Shown one piece after another: positions 17,794 to 27,221 of a DNA stretch of 64,000 nt. The stretch lies in NCBI RefSeq assembly GCF_000814765.1, contig NZ_JWIC01000003.1:69501-133500 (forward strand), read 5' to 3'. The translations under genes were made by a program, and so were the position numbers. The stretch comes from Pseudoalteromonas luteoviolacea (GTDB lineage: Bacteria; Pseudomonadota; Gammaproteobacteria; Enterobacterales; Alteromonadaceae). The stretch's first letter is position 1. Each line of letters opens with the position of its first letter. The notes under the pieces were generated by a model. It was not told where the DNA came from. It did not search any database and saw only the letters and a list, made by a program, of their open reading frames with translations.

Positions 17794-18837
17794 ATGAGTC
17801 TAGCAGAACAAATCATGCCTGAGGATTATATATTTCCTCCAAAGCCAGCACCGTTAAATGACGAAGAGAAAGCGCAGTATAAAGCGCGTATCAAGTCATT
17901 GTTAAAAGAGAAAAATGCGGTATTGGTTGCCCATTACTACACAGATCCTGTGATCCAAGCACTTGCTGAGGAAACGGGTGGCTGTGTTGCAGATTCATTA
18001 GAAATGGCACGTTTTGGTGCTAAACAAGAAGATGCAGATATAATTATCGTCGCCGGTGTTCGTTTCATGGGTGAAACGGCGAAAATCTTAACACCTGAAA
18101 AAACGGTTGTGATGCCAACATTGGCAGCAACTTGCTCATTGGATGTGGGTTGTCCAATAGATGAGTTTTCTAAGTTCTGTGATCAGCACCCTGAAAGAAA
18201 GGTTGTTGTATATGCGAACACGTCTACCGCGGTAAAAGCGCGTGCAGATTGGATTGTCACCTCTTCATGTGCTCTTGAAATTGTTGAGCATTTGGATTCT
18301 GAAGGGGAAACCATTATTTGGGGCCCTGATAAGCACTTGGGTTCTTATATTCAGAAGAAAACGGGTGCGGATATGATCATGTGGAATGGTGCTTGTATCG
18401 TTCATGATGAATTCAAGACGCAAGCTTTGAAAGACATGAAAGCGCTCCACCCAGATGCGGCAGTACTTGTTCACCCTGAGTCGCCAGCTGAAATCGTTGA
18501 CTTAGCAGATGCTGTGGGTTCGACTAGTCAGCTTATCAAAGCTGCGCAGGATATGGATAACCAGAAGTTTATCGTGGCGACCGATCGCGGTATCTTTTAC
18601 AAGATGCAGCAGCTTTGCCCTGAGAAAGAGTTCTTCGAAGCGCCAACAGCCGGTGAAGGCGCAACGTGTCGTAGTTGTGCACATTGCCCATGGATGGCTA
18701 TGAATGGCTTACAGGCCATTGAAGAAGCACTTATCAACCCTGAAGGCAAAGAGGTATTTGTTGATATGGAGTTGCGTGAAGGTGCATTACGCTCACTGAA
18801 TCGTATGCTCGATTTCTCAGCGAGTTTAAAGCGTTAA
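17794..18837 (+). CDS. nadA: Quinolinate synthase NadA
   Basis: NadA condenses iminoaspartate with dihydroxyacetone phosphate to give quinolinate in de novo NAD synthesis, using a [4Fe-4S] cluster. Family signatures include [19 protein letters not shown] (near the start), [14 protein letters not shown], a Cys-bearing [22 protein letters not shown] and [16 protein letters not shown]. The frame extends to a GTG at 17773, but the ATG at 17794 gives a 347-residue protein that aligns with the E. coli N-terminus. Its place after the tRNA-Lys genes matches E. coli synteny. Confidence 0.97.
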   Translation: MSLAEQIMPEDYIFPPKPAPLNDEEKAQYKARIKSLLKEKNAVLVAHYYTDPVIQALAEETGGCVADSLEMARFGAKQEDADIIIVAGVRFMGETAKILTPEKTVVMPTLAATCSLDVGCPIDEFSKFCDQHPERKVVVYANTSTAVKARADWIVTSSCALEIVEHLDSEGETIIWGPDKHLGSYIQKKTGADMIMWNGACIVHDEFKTQALKDMKALHPDAAVLVHPESPAEIVDLADAVGSTSQLIKAAQDMDNQKFIVATDRGIFYKMQQLCPEKEFFEAPTAGEGATCRSCAHCPWMAMNGLQAIEEALINPEGKEVFVDMELREGALRSLNRMLDFSASLKR

Positions 18838-18850
18838 TAACAAGTTTGTT

Positions 18851-18879
18851 TGTAATCTGTGCAGTTAACACAGATTACA
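18851..18879 (+). other. Perfect 11-bp hairpin downstream of nadA
   Basis: TGTAATCTGTG (18851-18861) and CACAGATTACA (18869-18879) form a perfect 11-bp stem with a 7-base loop, 14 bases after the nadA stop. It is followed by A residues rather than T residues, so it is not a standard terminator on the plus strand. It may protect the nadA mRNA end or serve as a binding site. Confidence 0.6.
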
Positions 18880-18889
18880 AAAAAAATAC

Positions 18890-18918
18890 TTGCTAAAAGG
18901 CGGGGGTTTTCATAGTAT
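18890..18918 (+). promoter_or_regulatory. Promoter of tRNA-Ser
   Basis: TTGCTA (18890-18895) and TAGTAT (18913-18918) are separated by 17 bases and followed by a GC-rich discriminator (CGCCCGC), similar to the tRNA-Lys promoter. Confidence 0.6.
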
Positions 18919-18936
18919 TACGCCCGCTTTCAGTGC

Positions 18937-19356
<420 letters not shown>

Positions 19357-21936
19357 ATGCGCAGTGAAGAATGCTTTTCTGATACATACTTAGCGCCAAT
19401 AAAACATATTGCATCGGGTGGGATGGGTGATGTATTTCTTGCTAATGACACTCGCCTAAATAGACAGGTTGCAGTAAAAAGAATTAAGTTAAGTCAGCAA
19501 TCAGACGACCTCAAAATTAGAGAGCGAGCGCTTTACGAAGCGCGCTTAATGGCCAAAGCTAATCACCCAAATGTTGTTCAACTATACGATATTATTGAGG
19601 TTGGCTCAGATTTATTGCTAGTGCTGGAATATGTACCTGGTCAAACATTAACTAAGTATATGAAGCAAAAGCTACTCACTGTAGCTGACAAGTTCGCACT
19701 GCTGGAAAAGGTAGCACATGGCCTTTGCTATATTCATCAGCAAGGGCTTATTCACTGTGATATTAAAGCGAGCAATATCCTCATTTCCAATACCTCTGAG
19801 GTGAAACTATCTGATTTTGGCATTGCAAACTCGATACAGAGCAATAAGTCAGAGCAGCCCTTAGGTGCGAGTTACGGCAGTATAAGTACAATGTCACCGG
19901 AGCAATTTGAGGGAAATCCAGTTGAGCAGTCGACGGATGTATTTTCTTTTGGTGTGCTTTGTTTTGAGCTGCTCTTTGGGTGCCACCCTTTTGGCACAGC
20001 AACAGGTTCTGACTTGGTTGAACGCATAAAACACGACGCTTTTATTGAGCCTAGCAGTTTATCGCCAGATATCCCCGTTGAGTTTATTCAATTACTACGC
20101 AATATGTTGTCTAAATCGCCTGAATCACGCCCATCATCGAGAGAAGTGCGCTCGGTGCTTTGTAGAATGTTGGCGTTACTTGAGGCAACAGGCACGGACG
20201 ACACAGCGTTATTGCCAGTTACACAAGAGCCCAGACATGAGCCTAAAACGCCAATACGAACACACTATGTCTATAGTGGCTTTGTGTTGAGTGTGTTGTG
20301 CTTAATTGTTTATATTGGCTGGTATTTTTTAAAGCCAAAAGACGACCTTCATTATGCCCTGGTGCTTGAGCCACAAATCACGATAAGCGACCATAGTGAA
20401 AGGGCTAGCGCTAATTTGTTGCACGCCACAATTGATAGCGCAATCCGACAAGTCATTATAACTGCGACTAATGCGGAGCTGATCAATCATAGAGAGTATA
20501 GTGATATTAAAGATGTCGCCAATTTAGCAAAAGCAACCGGTGCGACAGCGGTTTTTCTTCCTGAAGTTAAATGTGAATATACGCAGTGTAATGTTCGCCT
20601 TTCATTGCTCAGTGGAGATAGCCAAATAGTTTTGGGAGAACTGAATACGCAAACGAGTAAAGATAATTATTTTGTTATTCACTCAATCTATGAGCGGTTT
20701 ACTACTAAATTATTAGGTCAGCCTTCGTTGGATGAAACATATGGTGCCATGTCAACAGAGACTGCTTTTTTTGAGGAATACCTAAGTGTTTATCATGACG
20801 TCAATATTAAAGGTGATCTGTCTCATTCAAATTTGTCTCGCGCATTGGCGTTGATTGAACAGGACCCTAATTATTTGCCGCTATATAATTTGGCAAGGGA
20901 TTTGTTGTTGGAGCGCTATCATATTGATAGAGAGCAACAGTTCATCGATAGATTAACGGTGTTACTCGACACTGCACCAGAGCGTTACAAATCATCTAAG
21001 CCTTATTTGGTTGATAGGATTGTGCTGGCAATTGAAGGTCAGCAGCAAGAGCTTGCTGACGATTTGTTTCGTCGTTTGTCTATTTATGGTGAGACGGCAT
21101 CGAGTTATCAGCTTAAAGGCTATTATTTTTACAAGCAGTATCAAATAGATAAAGCAATAGAGATGTATCTAAAGTCTGTGTTACTCAAACCAGATTTAAA
21201 TAATAAATACAATTTGGCTGTGATGTATCTCAATAATGGACAAATTATAGAGTCAAAAGCATTGCTACATGATGTTGTTCAGACATTCCCTGACTTTACG
21301 AGGGCGCATCGGCTGATTGCAAATATTAATATGTTTGATGGGCACTGGCAGGCAGCTGCCGCAGGTTACCTTGCTGTTTTAGAAAATAGTAAAAGCTCTG
21401 AAGATTATAATAACCTCTCTCTTGCCTATTTGTATTCTCAGGAAATTGAATTGGCATTGTCTGCTGCAAAGAAAGCGACTCTTCTAAGTCCTGAAAATCT
21501 TGCGATGAGGCTTAACTATGCCGATTTGTTATTACTGGGAGAGTATAAAGAACTGGCTATTGAACAATACAATCAGGTCGTTAATCGTGCGCGCGAAGAT
21601 ATGTCTGTCAATGAATTAATTGCTGCGGGACAGGCTATGGCGCATCTAGAGCGCTACAGCGATGCACTGCACTATTTATATAAAGTAATAAAATTAACCA
21701 CAGACAAAATAGAATATGCTTATGGAGCAACTGTGATTTTTACTCTCACCGGTGATCATCACTCCGCGCTGCTCCACTATAACGAGACAATTAAAGGCGG
21801 CTATTCATCTAATTGGTTTAACTTACCTTGGTTTAAGCCACTATGTAAGTACCCGCAATTTAAATCATCCCATAAGGCACTGTGCTTACCTGGGCGGAAT
21901 TGGGCGGCCAATGATCAGTATCGGGTCAATAATTAA
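19357..21936 (+). CDS. Transmembrane Ser/Thr protein kinase with TPR-rich C-terminal region
   Basis: This is a Hanks-type kinase of 859 residues. The kinase domain (about residues 10-272) has the glycine loop ASGGMGDV, catalytic Lys41 in VAVKR, Glu61, a catalytic loop HCDIKASN (133-140), DFG at 153-155 and SPE in place of APE at 180-182. The loop is HCD rather than HRD, so it is a non-RD kinase. One membrane helix (about 304-325) separates it from a C-terminal region, probably periplasmic, with several TPR-like helical repeats (about 590-830, such as ASSYQLKGYYFYKQYQIDKA). Its last 51 bases overlap an opposing gene. Substrates are unknown. Confidence 0.88.
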   Translation: MRSEECFSDTYLAPIKHIASGGMGDVFLANDTRLNRQVAVKRIKLSQQSDDLKIRERALYEARLMAKANHPNVVQLYDIIEVGSDLLLVLEYVPGQTLTKYMKQKLLTVADKFALLEKVAHGLCYIHQQGLIHCDIKASNILISNTSEVKLSDFGIANSIQSNKSEQPLGASYGSISTMSPEQFEGNPVEQSTDVFSFGVLCFELLFGCHPFGTATGSDLVERIKHDAFIEPSSLSPDIPVEFIQLLRNMLSKSPESRPSSREVRSVLCRMLALLEATGTDDTALLPVTQEPRHEPKTPIRTHYVYSGFVLSVLCLIVYIGWYFLKPKDDLHYALVLEPQITISDHSERASANLLHATIDSAIRQVIITATNAELINHREYSDIKDVANLAKATGATAVFLPEVKCEYTQCNVRLSLLSGDSQIVLGELNTQTSKDNYFVIHSIYERFTTKLLGQPSLDETYGAMSTETAFFEEYLSVYHDVNIKGDLSHSNLSRALALIEQDPNYLPLYNLARDLLLERYHIDREQQFIDRLTVLLDTAPERYKSSKPYLVDRIVLAIEGQQQELADDLFRRLSIYGETASSYQLKGYYFYKQYQIDKAIEMYLKSVLLKPDLNNKYNLAVMYLNNGQIIESKALLHDVVQTFPDFTRAHRLIANINMFDGHWQAAAAGYLAVLENSKSSEDYNNLSLAYLYSQEIELALSAAKKATLLSPENLAMRLNYADLLLLGEYKELAIEQYNQVVNRAREDMSVNELIAAGQAMAHLERYSDALHYLYKVIKLTTDKIEYAYGATVIFTLTGDHHSALLHYNETIKGGYSSNWFNLPWFKPLCKYPQFKSSHKALCLPGRNWAANDQYRVNN

Positions 21937-22434
21937 GTTAGCGGTGTCTGTGTCTAAATTAGAATCAAGCGGTGTTTTTGATACTCTATCAGCTAACACA
22001 ATATCAAATTTTAGCTCTGTTTTGATATCAAATGGGAGGTCTGTTGGTACTATCACGGCGAGCTTAAGTACACTTTTGCTGTATCCACTTGTGCTGTTGT
22101 TGAGAATACTTGTACTGAAGCTTTCTACGTTATCTAGCTGTTTAATATTGGCTGCACTAATGAGATAATTTTTTGCTGTATCATCATCTAATTTATATAA
22201 AAAGTTGACGGCAATTCCATATTGATACTGATCTTCACTTAGTTCTACTTTAAACGGGGTATTGGCGTAGTTAATGTCTTCTTTTTGTGATGTTGAAGGG
22301 TCGAACGTGATCACTGCTTGATCTGAGCTTTTCTGTGGATTGAATTGCGCGTTGAAGTCAAAGATAGAGCCTGAATGCTGAATTTCATCGCTATTTTGCA
22401 ACTCTATGTTGAGTTCGTTTATCACATCGTTCAT
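21886..22434 (-). CDS. Hypothetical protein overlapping the kinase gene tail-to-tail
   Basis: I do not recognise this family. The 182-residue product has no signal peptide or membrane segment. It is acidic and rich in beta-prone stretches (LKLAVIVPTDLPFDIKTELK), with several Asn/Ser/Asp-rich linkers. The stop lies inside the kinase gene's 3' end, giving a 51-base antisense overlap. Good length and an isolated start region make a real gene likely, but its function is unknown. The position suggests it could be linked to the kinase. Confidence 0.6.
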   Translation of the reverse strand: MNDVINELNIELQNSDEIQHSGSIFDFNAQFNPQKSSDQAVITFDPSTSQKEDINYANTPFKVELSEDQYQYGIAVNFLYKLDDDTAKNYLISAANIKQLDNVESFSTSILNNSTSGYSKSVLKLAVIVPTDLPFDIKTELKFDIVLADRVSKTPLDSNLDTDTANLIIDPILIIGRPIPPR

Positions 22435-22774
22435 TTGTAATGTCCTTTATATTTATTTACGTAGAGCCATATGCAAGTATTCACTTGCCCCTAGGGCAAA
22501 TACGAGCATAGAAGAATACTCTATTACATGCCATTACAGCGAGGCGATTGTCTTAGTTATCATACAAGTCATTTATTTGAATTGCCCCTTCAAATCACTC
22601 TGTATTTGGATGACAAGGTGTAGCTGATATTTCTTCGATGAGTAATATCGAGTAATTTGCTTGGTGACATTGCTGTTCCTTACTTTCTGACCAATACTTA
22701 GTCTTGATGGTTTAACACACCTTCACTTTAAAAACTATGAAGGTATATAACTGAACAGATAGAACAGGCAAGCG
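22435..22774. other. Divergent spacer with an inverted repeat (22485-22499)
   Basis: This 340-base gap lies between the divergent hypothetical gene and the diguanylate cyclase gene. It contains TTGCCC-CTA-GGGCAA at 22485-22499, a compact inverted repeat that could be an operator. No open frame looks real. Confidence 0.45.
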
Positions 22775-23803
22775 ATGCAAGAAGAACTATTAAATTCGGT
22801 TATAAAAATAACGAAAACACGTGACATTGATTCATTGGAATATAGCTTATTGTCGACAATACAAGAGTTTATAAATTGTCAGCGTATTTCAGTGTTCAAA
22901 ACTATTCAAGGGCATGGGCCATGTACCGTGGAGCGTAGCCTTGCGCTCATGGTACATGATGTCGGCGAGTATGAGTGGCTGGACAGAGTGATTTTGGATA
23001 ACCCCCATGCAGAACTCAGCTCTTGCTTGCAGTCGGCGTGTAGTATTACCATGCAAGACGCTGCGGGTGCTGAGCGGCGTTGGTTACCCATCGTCATTCA
23101 TGATAAGCCTGTTGGTGCAATAGAAGTGCAGTGTCAGGGGTTAGACAGTGCACAACAGGTGATGTTGAATGCATTCATCCGTATATACGAAAATTATCTC
23201 ACAATATTGCGTGAGAATGAGCGAGATAAGCTAACAGGGCTTTTAAATCGTCAAACCTTTGATAAAAAGCTTAAGCAGCTTCTTGAAAAGCAAATGTTAG
23301 AACAAAACCGTGCCATTAGAGATGGGTCTGATTTGCGGACTCTGCATCAAGGCGCAACATCGTGGCTGGCCATGTTGGATATTGATCACTTTAAAAGTGT
23401 TAACGACACCTATGGTCATGTCTGTGGCGATGAGGTTTTACTGATATTAGCGCAGCGTATGCAGGATTTTTTCCGAAGCACAGATTTGTTGTTTCGATTT
23501 GGTGGGGAAGAATTTGTCATTGTATTTGAACCTGCAGACTATGCGTCAATAAAGCAAAAAATGAATGATTTTTTAGAGCTTGTACGACAGACTTCATTTC
23601 CATTTATTAAAAAGTTAACTATCAGTGCTGGCCTTGCGCGGATCAGCCCTTATGATTTCCCGATCAATGTTTTAGAAAACGCGGACAAAGCATTGTATTT
23701 TGCAAAAGAACATGGACGTGATCAGGTAGGATTTTATGAAGACTTGATATCTCGCAAGCAAATAAAAGACCATATTGAAAGCAGCGATATTGATTTATTC
23801 TAA
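22775..23803 (+). CDS. GAF-like sensor diguanylate cyclase (GGDEF)
   Basis: The protein is predicted to make cyclic di-GMP. Residues about 1-145 look like a GAF-type sensor domain, and about 150-325 form the GGDEF domain, with the start motif DKLTGLLNRQTFDKKL, the metal site LDIDHFKSVNDTYGHVCGDE and an intact catalytic GGEEF. An RSTD motif five residues before GGEEF matches the RxxD inhibitory I-site, so product feedback is expected. There is no membrane segment, so it is cytoplasmic. It is a single gene with no partner phosphodiesterase nearby. Confidence 0.93.
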   Translation: MQEELLNSVIKITKTRDIDSLEYSLLSTIQEFINCQRISVFKTIQGHGPCTVERSLALMVHDVGEYEWLDRVILDNPHAELSSCLQSACSITMQDAAGAERRWLPIVIHDKPVGAIEVQCQGLDSAQQVMLNAFIRIYENYLTILRENERDKLTGLLNRQTFDKKLKQLLEKQMLEQNRAIRDGSDLRTLHQGATSWLAMLDIDHFKSVNDTYGHVCGDEVLLILAQRMQDFFRSTDLLFRFGGEEFVIVFEPADYASIKQKMNDFLELVRQTSFPFIKKLTISAGLARISPYDFPINVLENADKALYFAKEHGRDQVGFYEDLISRKQIKDHIESSDIDLF

Positions 23804-23807
23804 CTAG

Positions 23808-23841
23808 ACTCAGGTCACTTTGTCTATATAGTGACCTGAGT
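23808..23841. other. Perfect 12-bp hairpin after the GGDEF gene
   Basis: ACTCAGGTCACT (23808-23819) pairs with AGTGACCTGAGT (23830-23841) around a 10-base loop, four bases after the stop. No T-run follows on either strand, so it may be an mRNA-end structure rather than a classical terminator. Confidence 0.6.
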
Positions 23842-23927
23842 GTTACTACGCTGTACACTTTTTTCTGTTATACCCTGTGTATTTCTCTTAAACTGTTCAT
23901 TCTAATTGATTTTCAGCTAAATCTAAT

Positions 23928-26900
23928 ATGTTGCATATAATTCAATCTAATCGTATGGAAGCGTTGCAAACTCAGTTTAATACTGTGATGCAAACTGCGC
24001 CTTTGCGCGATCCATTTGTCTGTGAAACTGTGTTGGTTCAATCTCCTGGTATGTCACAGTGGTTAAAAAATGGATTGAGTGATCATATCGGTGTAGCAGC
24101 ACAAGTGGACTTTCCCCTGCCATTGAGCTTTATTTGGCGTCTATATCAGCAGTTTTTACCTGATGTACCTGCAGAGTCTCCATACAATAAAAGCAATATG
24201 GCGTGGAAGTTATACAATTTACTGCCAACGAAGCTGGAACAACCATTGTACGTACCGTTGGCAAACTATTTAGCCGTTGAGAAACCTGCGACCGCCGTTG
24301 ATCAAGAAACTTTAGATGGCTTAAAGCTATTTACGTTATGTGAAAAAATTGCCGATGTTTATGACCAATATTTAATGTATCGCCCCGATTGGTTGGCTTC
24401 TTGGGAGTCTGGTACTGATGAATTATTAGATGTCGATGTCACAATTGCACCTTGGCAGCCGGATTTGTGGCGGAGTTTAGTTGAGTATACGCATCAATTA
24501 GGTCAAAGCCCGTATAATCGAGCCAATATGCACCAACAGTTGCTCACAGCGCTGTCGAATGCTGATAGTGCTCAATTACCTGAGCGTATTTCAATTTTTG
24601 GTTTATCGGCAATGCCGACCAGTCAACTTGAGGTTTTTCAGGCTCTAGCCAGTAAAACTGAAGTGCTACTATTTTTCTTTAACCCCAGTGAGCATTACTG
24701 GGGTGATTTGGTGGATGAGAAAACACAGGCAAAAATCCATGCGAAATATGTCAAACGACCAGAAATTGATGCCAATTTAGATGAGGAGCAAGATTACTAT
24801 AACGTAGGTAATCCATTGTTGTCGTCCTGGGGCAAGCTGGGTAGAGATTATCTTGAACAGTTATTGCAGCTAGATGCGCGTTGGCTAGATGGGTTTGTGG
24901 AAGATTTTAACGACTCATTATTGTCTCAGATCCAAAATGAGATCTATCAATTGGCCTTTAAGGGTGAGTCTTTGCAAGCGGACCCTAATTGGTTTGTCAG
25001 TGACGAAGGTAAACTAGACATACACCAAAGTGATAACAGCATTTATTTACAAGACTGCCATACACCGCTGAGAGAAGTAGAGTGTCTACATGACCATTTG
25101 TTGAACTTATTCAATCAATATGAGGGTCTGACACCGAAAGACGTGATTATCATGATGCCAGATGTTGGCGCTTATAGTCCGTATATTGAAGCGGTATTTG
25201 GCAGTGCTCAGGGGAGCCGATATATTCCATATGCTTTAGCTGATATGGCTATCGAACAAGAAAAGCCCGTATTGTCGTCATTTGTGACATTGGTCAATTT
25301 ACCGTTTAGTCGTTTTGGTGTCTCAGATATTTTAGATTTGTTGGCGGTAGAGGCGATTTCGAGTCGGTTTGAACTTGAAACTGCCGAATTCGAACAGATC
25401 AAATATTGGTTAGAACAAGTAGTGATTAAGTGGGGGTTAGATGGTGAAAATAAAGCTGAACATGGGTTACCAGAAATACCGCTAAACACGTGGCTTCACG
25501 GCTTAAATAGATTGCTGCTAGGTGTGGCAACAGGTCAAGAAGAAACGGATTTTGGCGGTGTTTATCCTGCTGATTTAGTTGAAGGCATGGCCATTAATAT
25601 CTTGAGTAAGCTGGTGGCATTTCTCGATGCATTGAATCGTGTTAAGCGACAGCTTAATAAATCAGGAACCTTAGCACAACAGGCTGAGATGTTAAGGACG
25701 CTCTTGACAACTTTCTATCACCAAGAAGCGGAGCAAAGCTGGGATTTAATGCAGCTAAATAAGGTGATTGAGGGAATCGAAAAACACTATGAAAGTGGCG
25801 ATATGCGCTTGCCTGTGGAGCCTAGGGTACTGGCTTATTTAGTTAAACAAGGGATCCAAGAGAAAGGGGTGGGGCAGCGCTTTCTATCTGGTGCAGTTAA
25901 TTTTTGTACGCTAATGCCGATGCGTGCGGTACCATTTAAAGTAGTTTGCTTACTTGGGATGAATGATGCGGATTATCCTCGCCAAGTTCAGCCTATTGGT
26001 TTTGACTTGGTGCCAGCATCCTCTCGTCGAAAAGGTGACCGTTCACGTAAATTAGATGACAGATATCTCTTTTTAGAGGCTTTGCTGAGCGCGAGGCAGC
26101 ATTTTTACGTCAGTTATATTGGTCGCTCTTGTTTCAATAATGAAGTGCAAGTTCCTTCAGTACTCGTGAGTGAGCTATTTGAGTACATCGATCGTAGCTT
26201 TCAATTTATCGACAGCGATATGTCGCTCAGTAAACAGCTGAAACATCAAGCACCACTTCAACCCTTTAATTCACTGCATTATCTACCGGGTTCATTACAA
26301 AGTTTTAATCCAAGCTGGCTGTTTGAATCTGCTGAACAAGCAGTGGAAAAAGCATCACCTTTGACTATTGCGCTGCCGAGTGAATTAGAGCTAACTCAGT
26401 TTTTGCGAGCATGTACCGCACCACAAAGCTATTTTTATCAAAATTGCTTAGGCGTAAAAATTAATCCAGCACGTGAGTATCACGATGACACTGAACCATT
26501 TTCTTTAGATCCTCTTACACGCTATCAATACTTACAAGAGATTGTAGATGCTCAGATAAACAATGTATCGCTTAGCTCAGAGCAACTGCTACAGAGAGGC
26601 CATTTACCTCAAGCTTATGTGGGTGAGATACAATTAGAGTTACTCGCACAGCGTGTTATACCCATGGTGGGGGTGCTGAAGTCCAAATTGTCTGACCCAC
26701 AAGTGCCTAAAGAGGTGAGCATAGAGATCCAAGGCATCAAAATAGTAGGTTGGCTCGACAAAATATTTGCAAATGAGCAGGTTTTTTACCGACCCGCGAG
26801 TATTAAAGCGAAAGATAAAATAAGAGCTTTTATCTATCATCTGCTCGCTAATGTCACGGTGTCGACCATGAGTACGACCGTGATTGGCCTAGATGAGCAA

Positions 26901-27221
26901 GTCACTTTTGAACCGTTAGATAAATCGAGTGCAATGCAGTTATTAGAAATGTGGATTGATTTTTATCAACAACTGACTGTTCAGCCAGTGCCATTTTTTC
27001 CTGCCTCTAGTTATGCATTTGCAAGTACTGATGATATTGGTAAAGCGCAATTAAAATTTGCTGGTGGTCAATATATTGGTATAGGAGAATCGGAAGATCC
27101 CTATGTTGCGTTGAATTTCAGAGAATTAGAAGCGTGTATGGAAGAATTCATGTCACTCAGTAAGTCTTTATTAGGGCCAATTATTGCGCTAGAAAAGGAG
27201 CTGCAACATGGAGATGCTTAA
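23928..27221 (+). CDS. recC: Exodeoxyribonuclease V subunit gamma RecC
   Basis: RecC is the subunit of RecBCD that splits the duplex and recognises Chi. The 1097-residue length fits the family. The N-terminus (MLHIIQSNRMEALQTQF), VQSPGMSQWLKNGLSDHIGVAAQVDFPLP split by the helicase-like fold, and CLLGMNDADYPRQ in the middle are family features. It is first in a recC-recB-recD operon, and its stop overlaps recB by 14 bases. The ptrA gene found between recC and recB in E. coli is absent. Confidence 0.97.
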   Translation: MLHIIQSNRMEALQTQFNTVMQTAPLRDPFVCETVLVQSPGMSQWLKNGLSDHIGVAAQVDFPLPLSFIWRLYQQFLPDVPAESPYNKSNMAWKLYNLLPTKLEQPLYVPLANYLAVEKPATAVDQETLDGLKLFTLCEKIADVYDQYLMYRPDWLASWESGTDELLDVDVTIAPWQPDLWRSLVEYTHQLGQSPYNRANMHQQLLTALSNADSAQLPERISIFGLSAMPTSQLEVFQALASKTEVLLFFFNPSEHYWGDLVDEKTQAKIHAKYVKRPEIDANLDEEQDYYNVGNPLLSSWGKLGRDYLEQLLQLDARWLDGFVEDFNDSLLSQIQNEIYQLAFKGESLQADPNWFVSDEGKLDIHQSDNSIYLQDCHTPLREVECLHDHLLNLFNQYEGLTPKDVIIMMPDVGAYSPYIEAVFGSAQGSRYIPYALADMAIEQEKPVLSSFVTLVNLPFSRFGVSDILDLLAVEAISSRFELETAEFEQIKYWLEQVVIKWGLDGENKAEHGLPEIPLNTWLHGLNRLLLGVATGQEETDFGGVYPADLVEGMAINILSKLVAFLDALNRVKRQLNKSGTLAQQAEMLRTLLTTFYHQEAEQSWDLMQLNKVIEGIEKHYESGDMRLPVEPRVLAYLVKQGIQEKGVGQRFLSGAVNFCTLMPMRAVPFKVVCLLGMNDADYPRQVQPIGFDLVPASSRRKGDRSRKLDDRYLFLEALLSARQHFYVSYIGRSCFNNEVQVPSVLVSELFEYIDRSFQFIDSDMSLSKQLKHQAPLQPFNSLHYLPGSLQSFNPSWLFESAEQAVEKASPLTIALPSELELTQFLRACTAPQSYFYQNCLGVKINPAREYHDDTEPFSLDPLTRYQYLQEIVDAQINNVSLSSEQLLQRGHLPQAYVGEIQLELLAQRVIPMVGVLKSKLSDPQVPKEVSIEIQGIKIVGWLDKIFANEQVFYRPASIKAKDKIRAFIYHLLANVTVSTMSTTVIGLDEQVTFEPLDKSSAMQLLEMWIDFYQQLTVQPVPFFPASSYAFASTDDIGKAQLKFAGGQYIGIGESEDPYVALNFRELEACMEEFMSLSKSLLGPIIALEKELQHGDA

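Noticed and set aside
23808-23841. Classical terminator after the GGDEF gene
   Set aside because: The stem is strong but no T-run follows on either strand.
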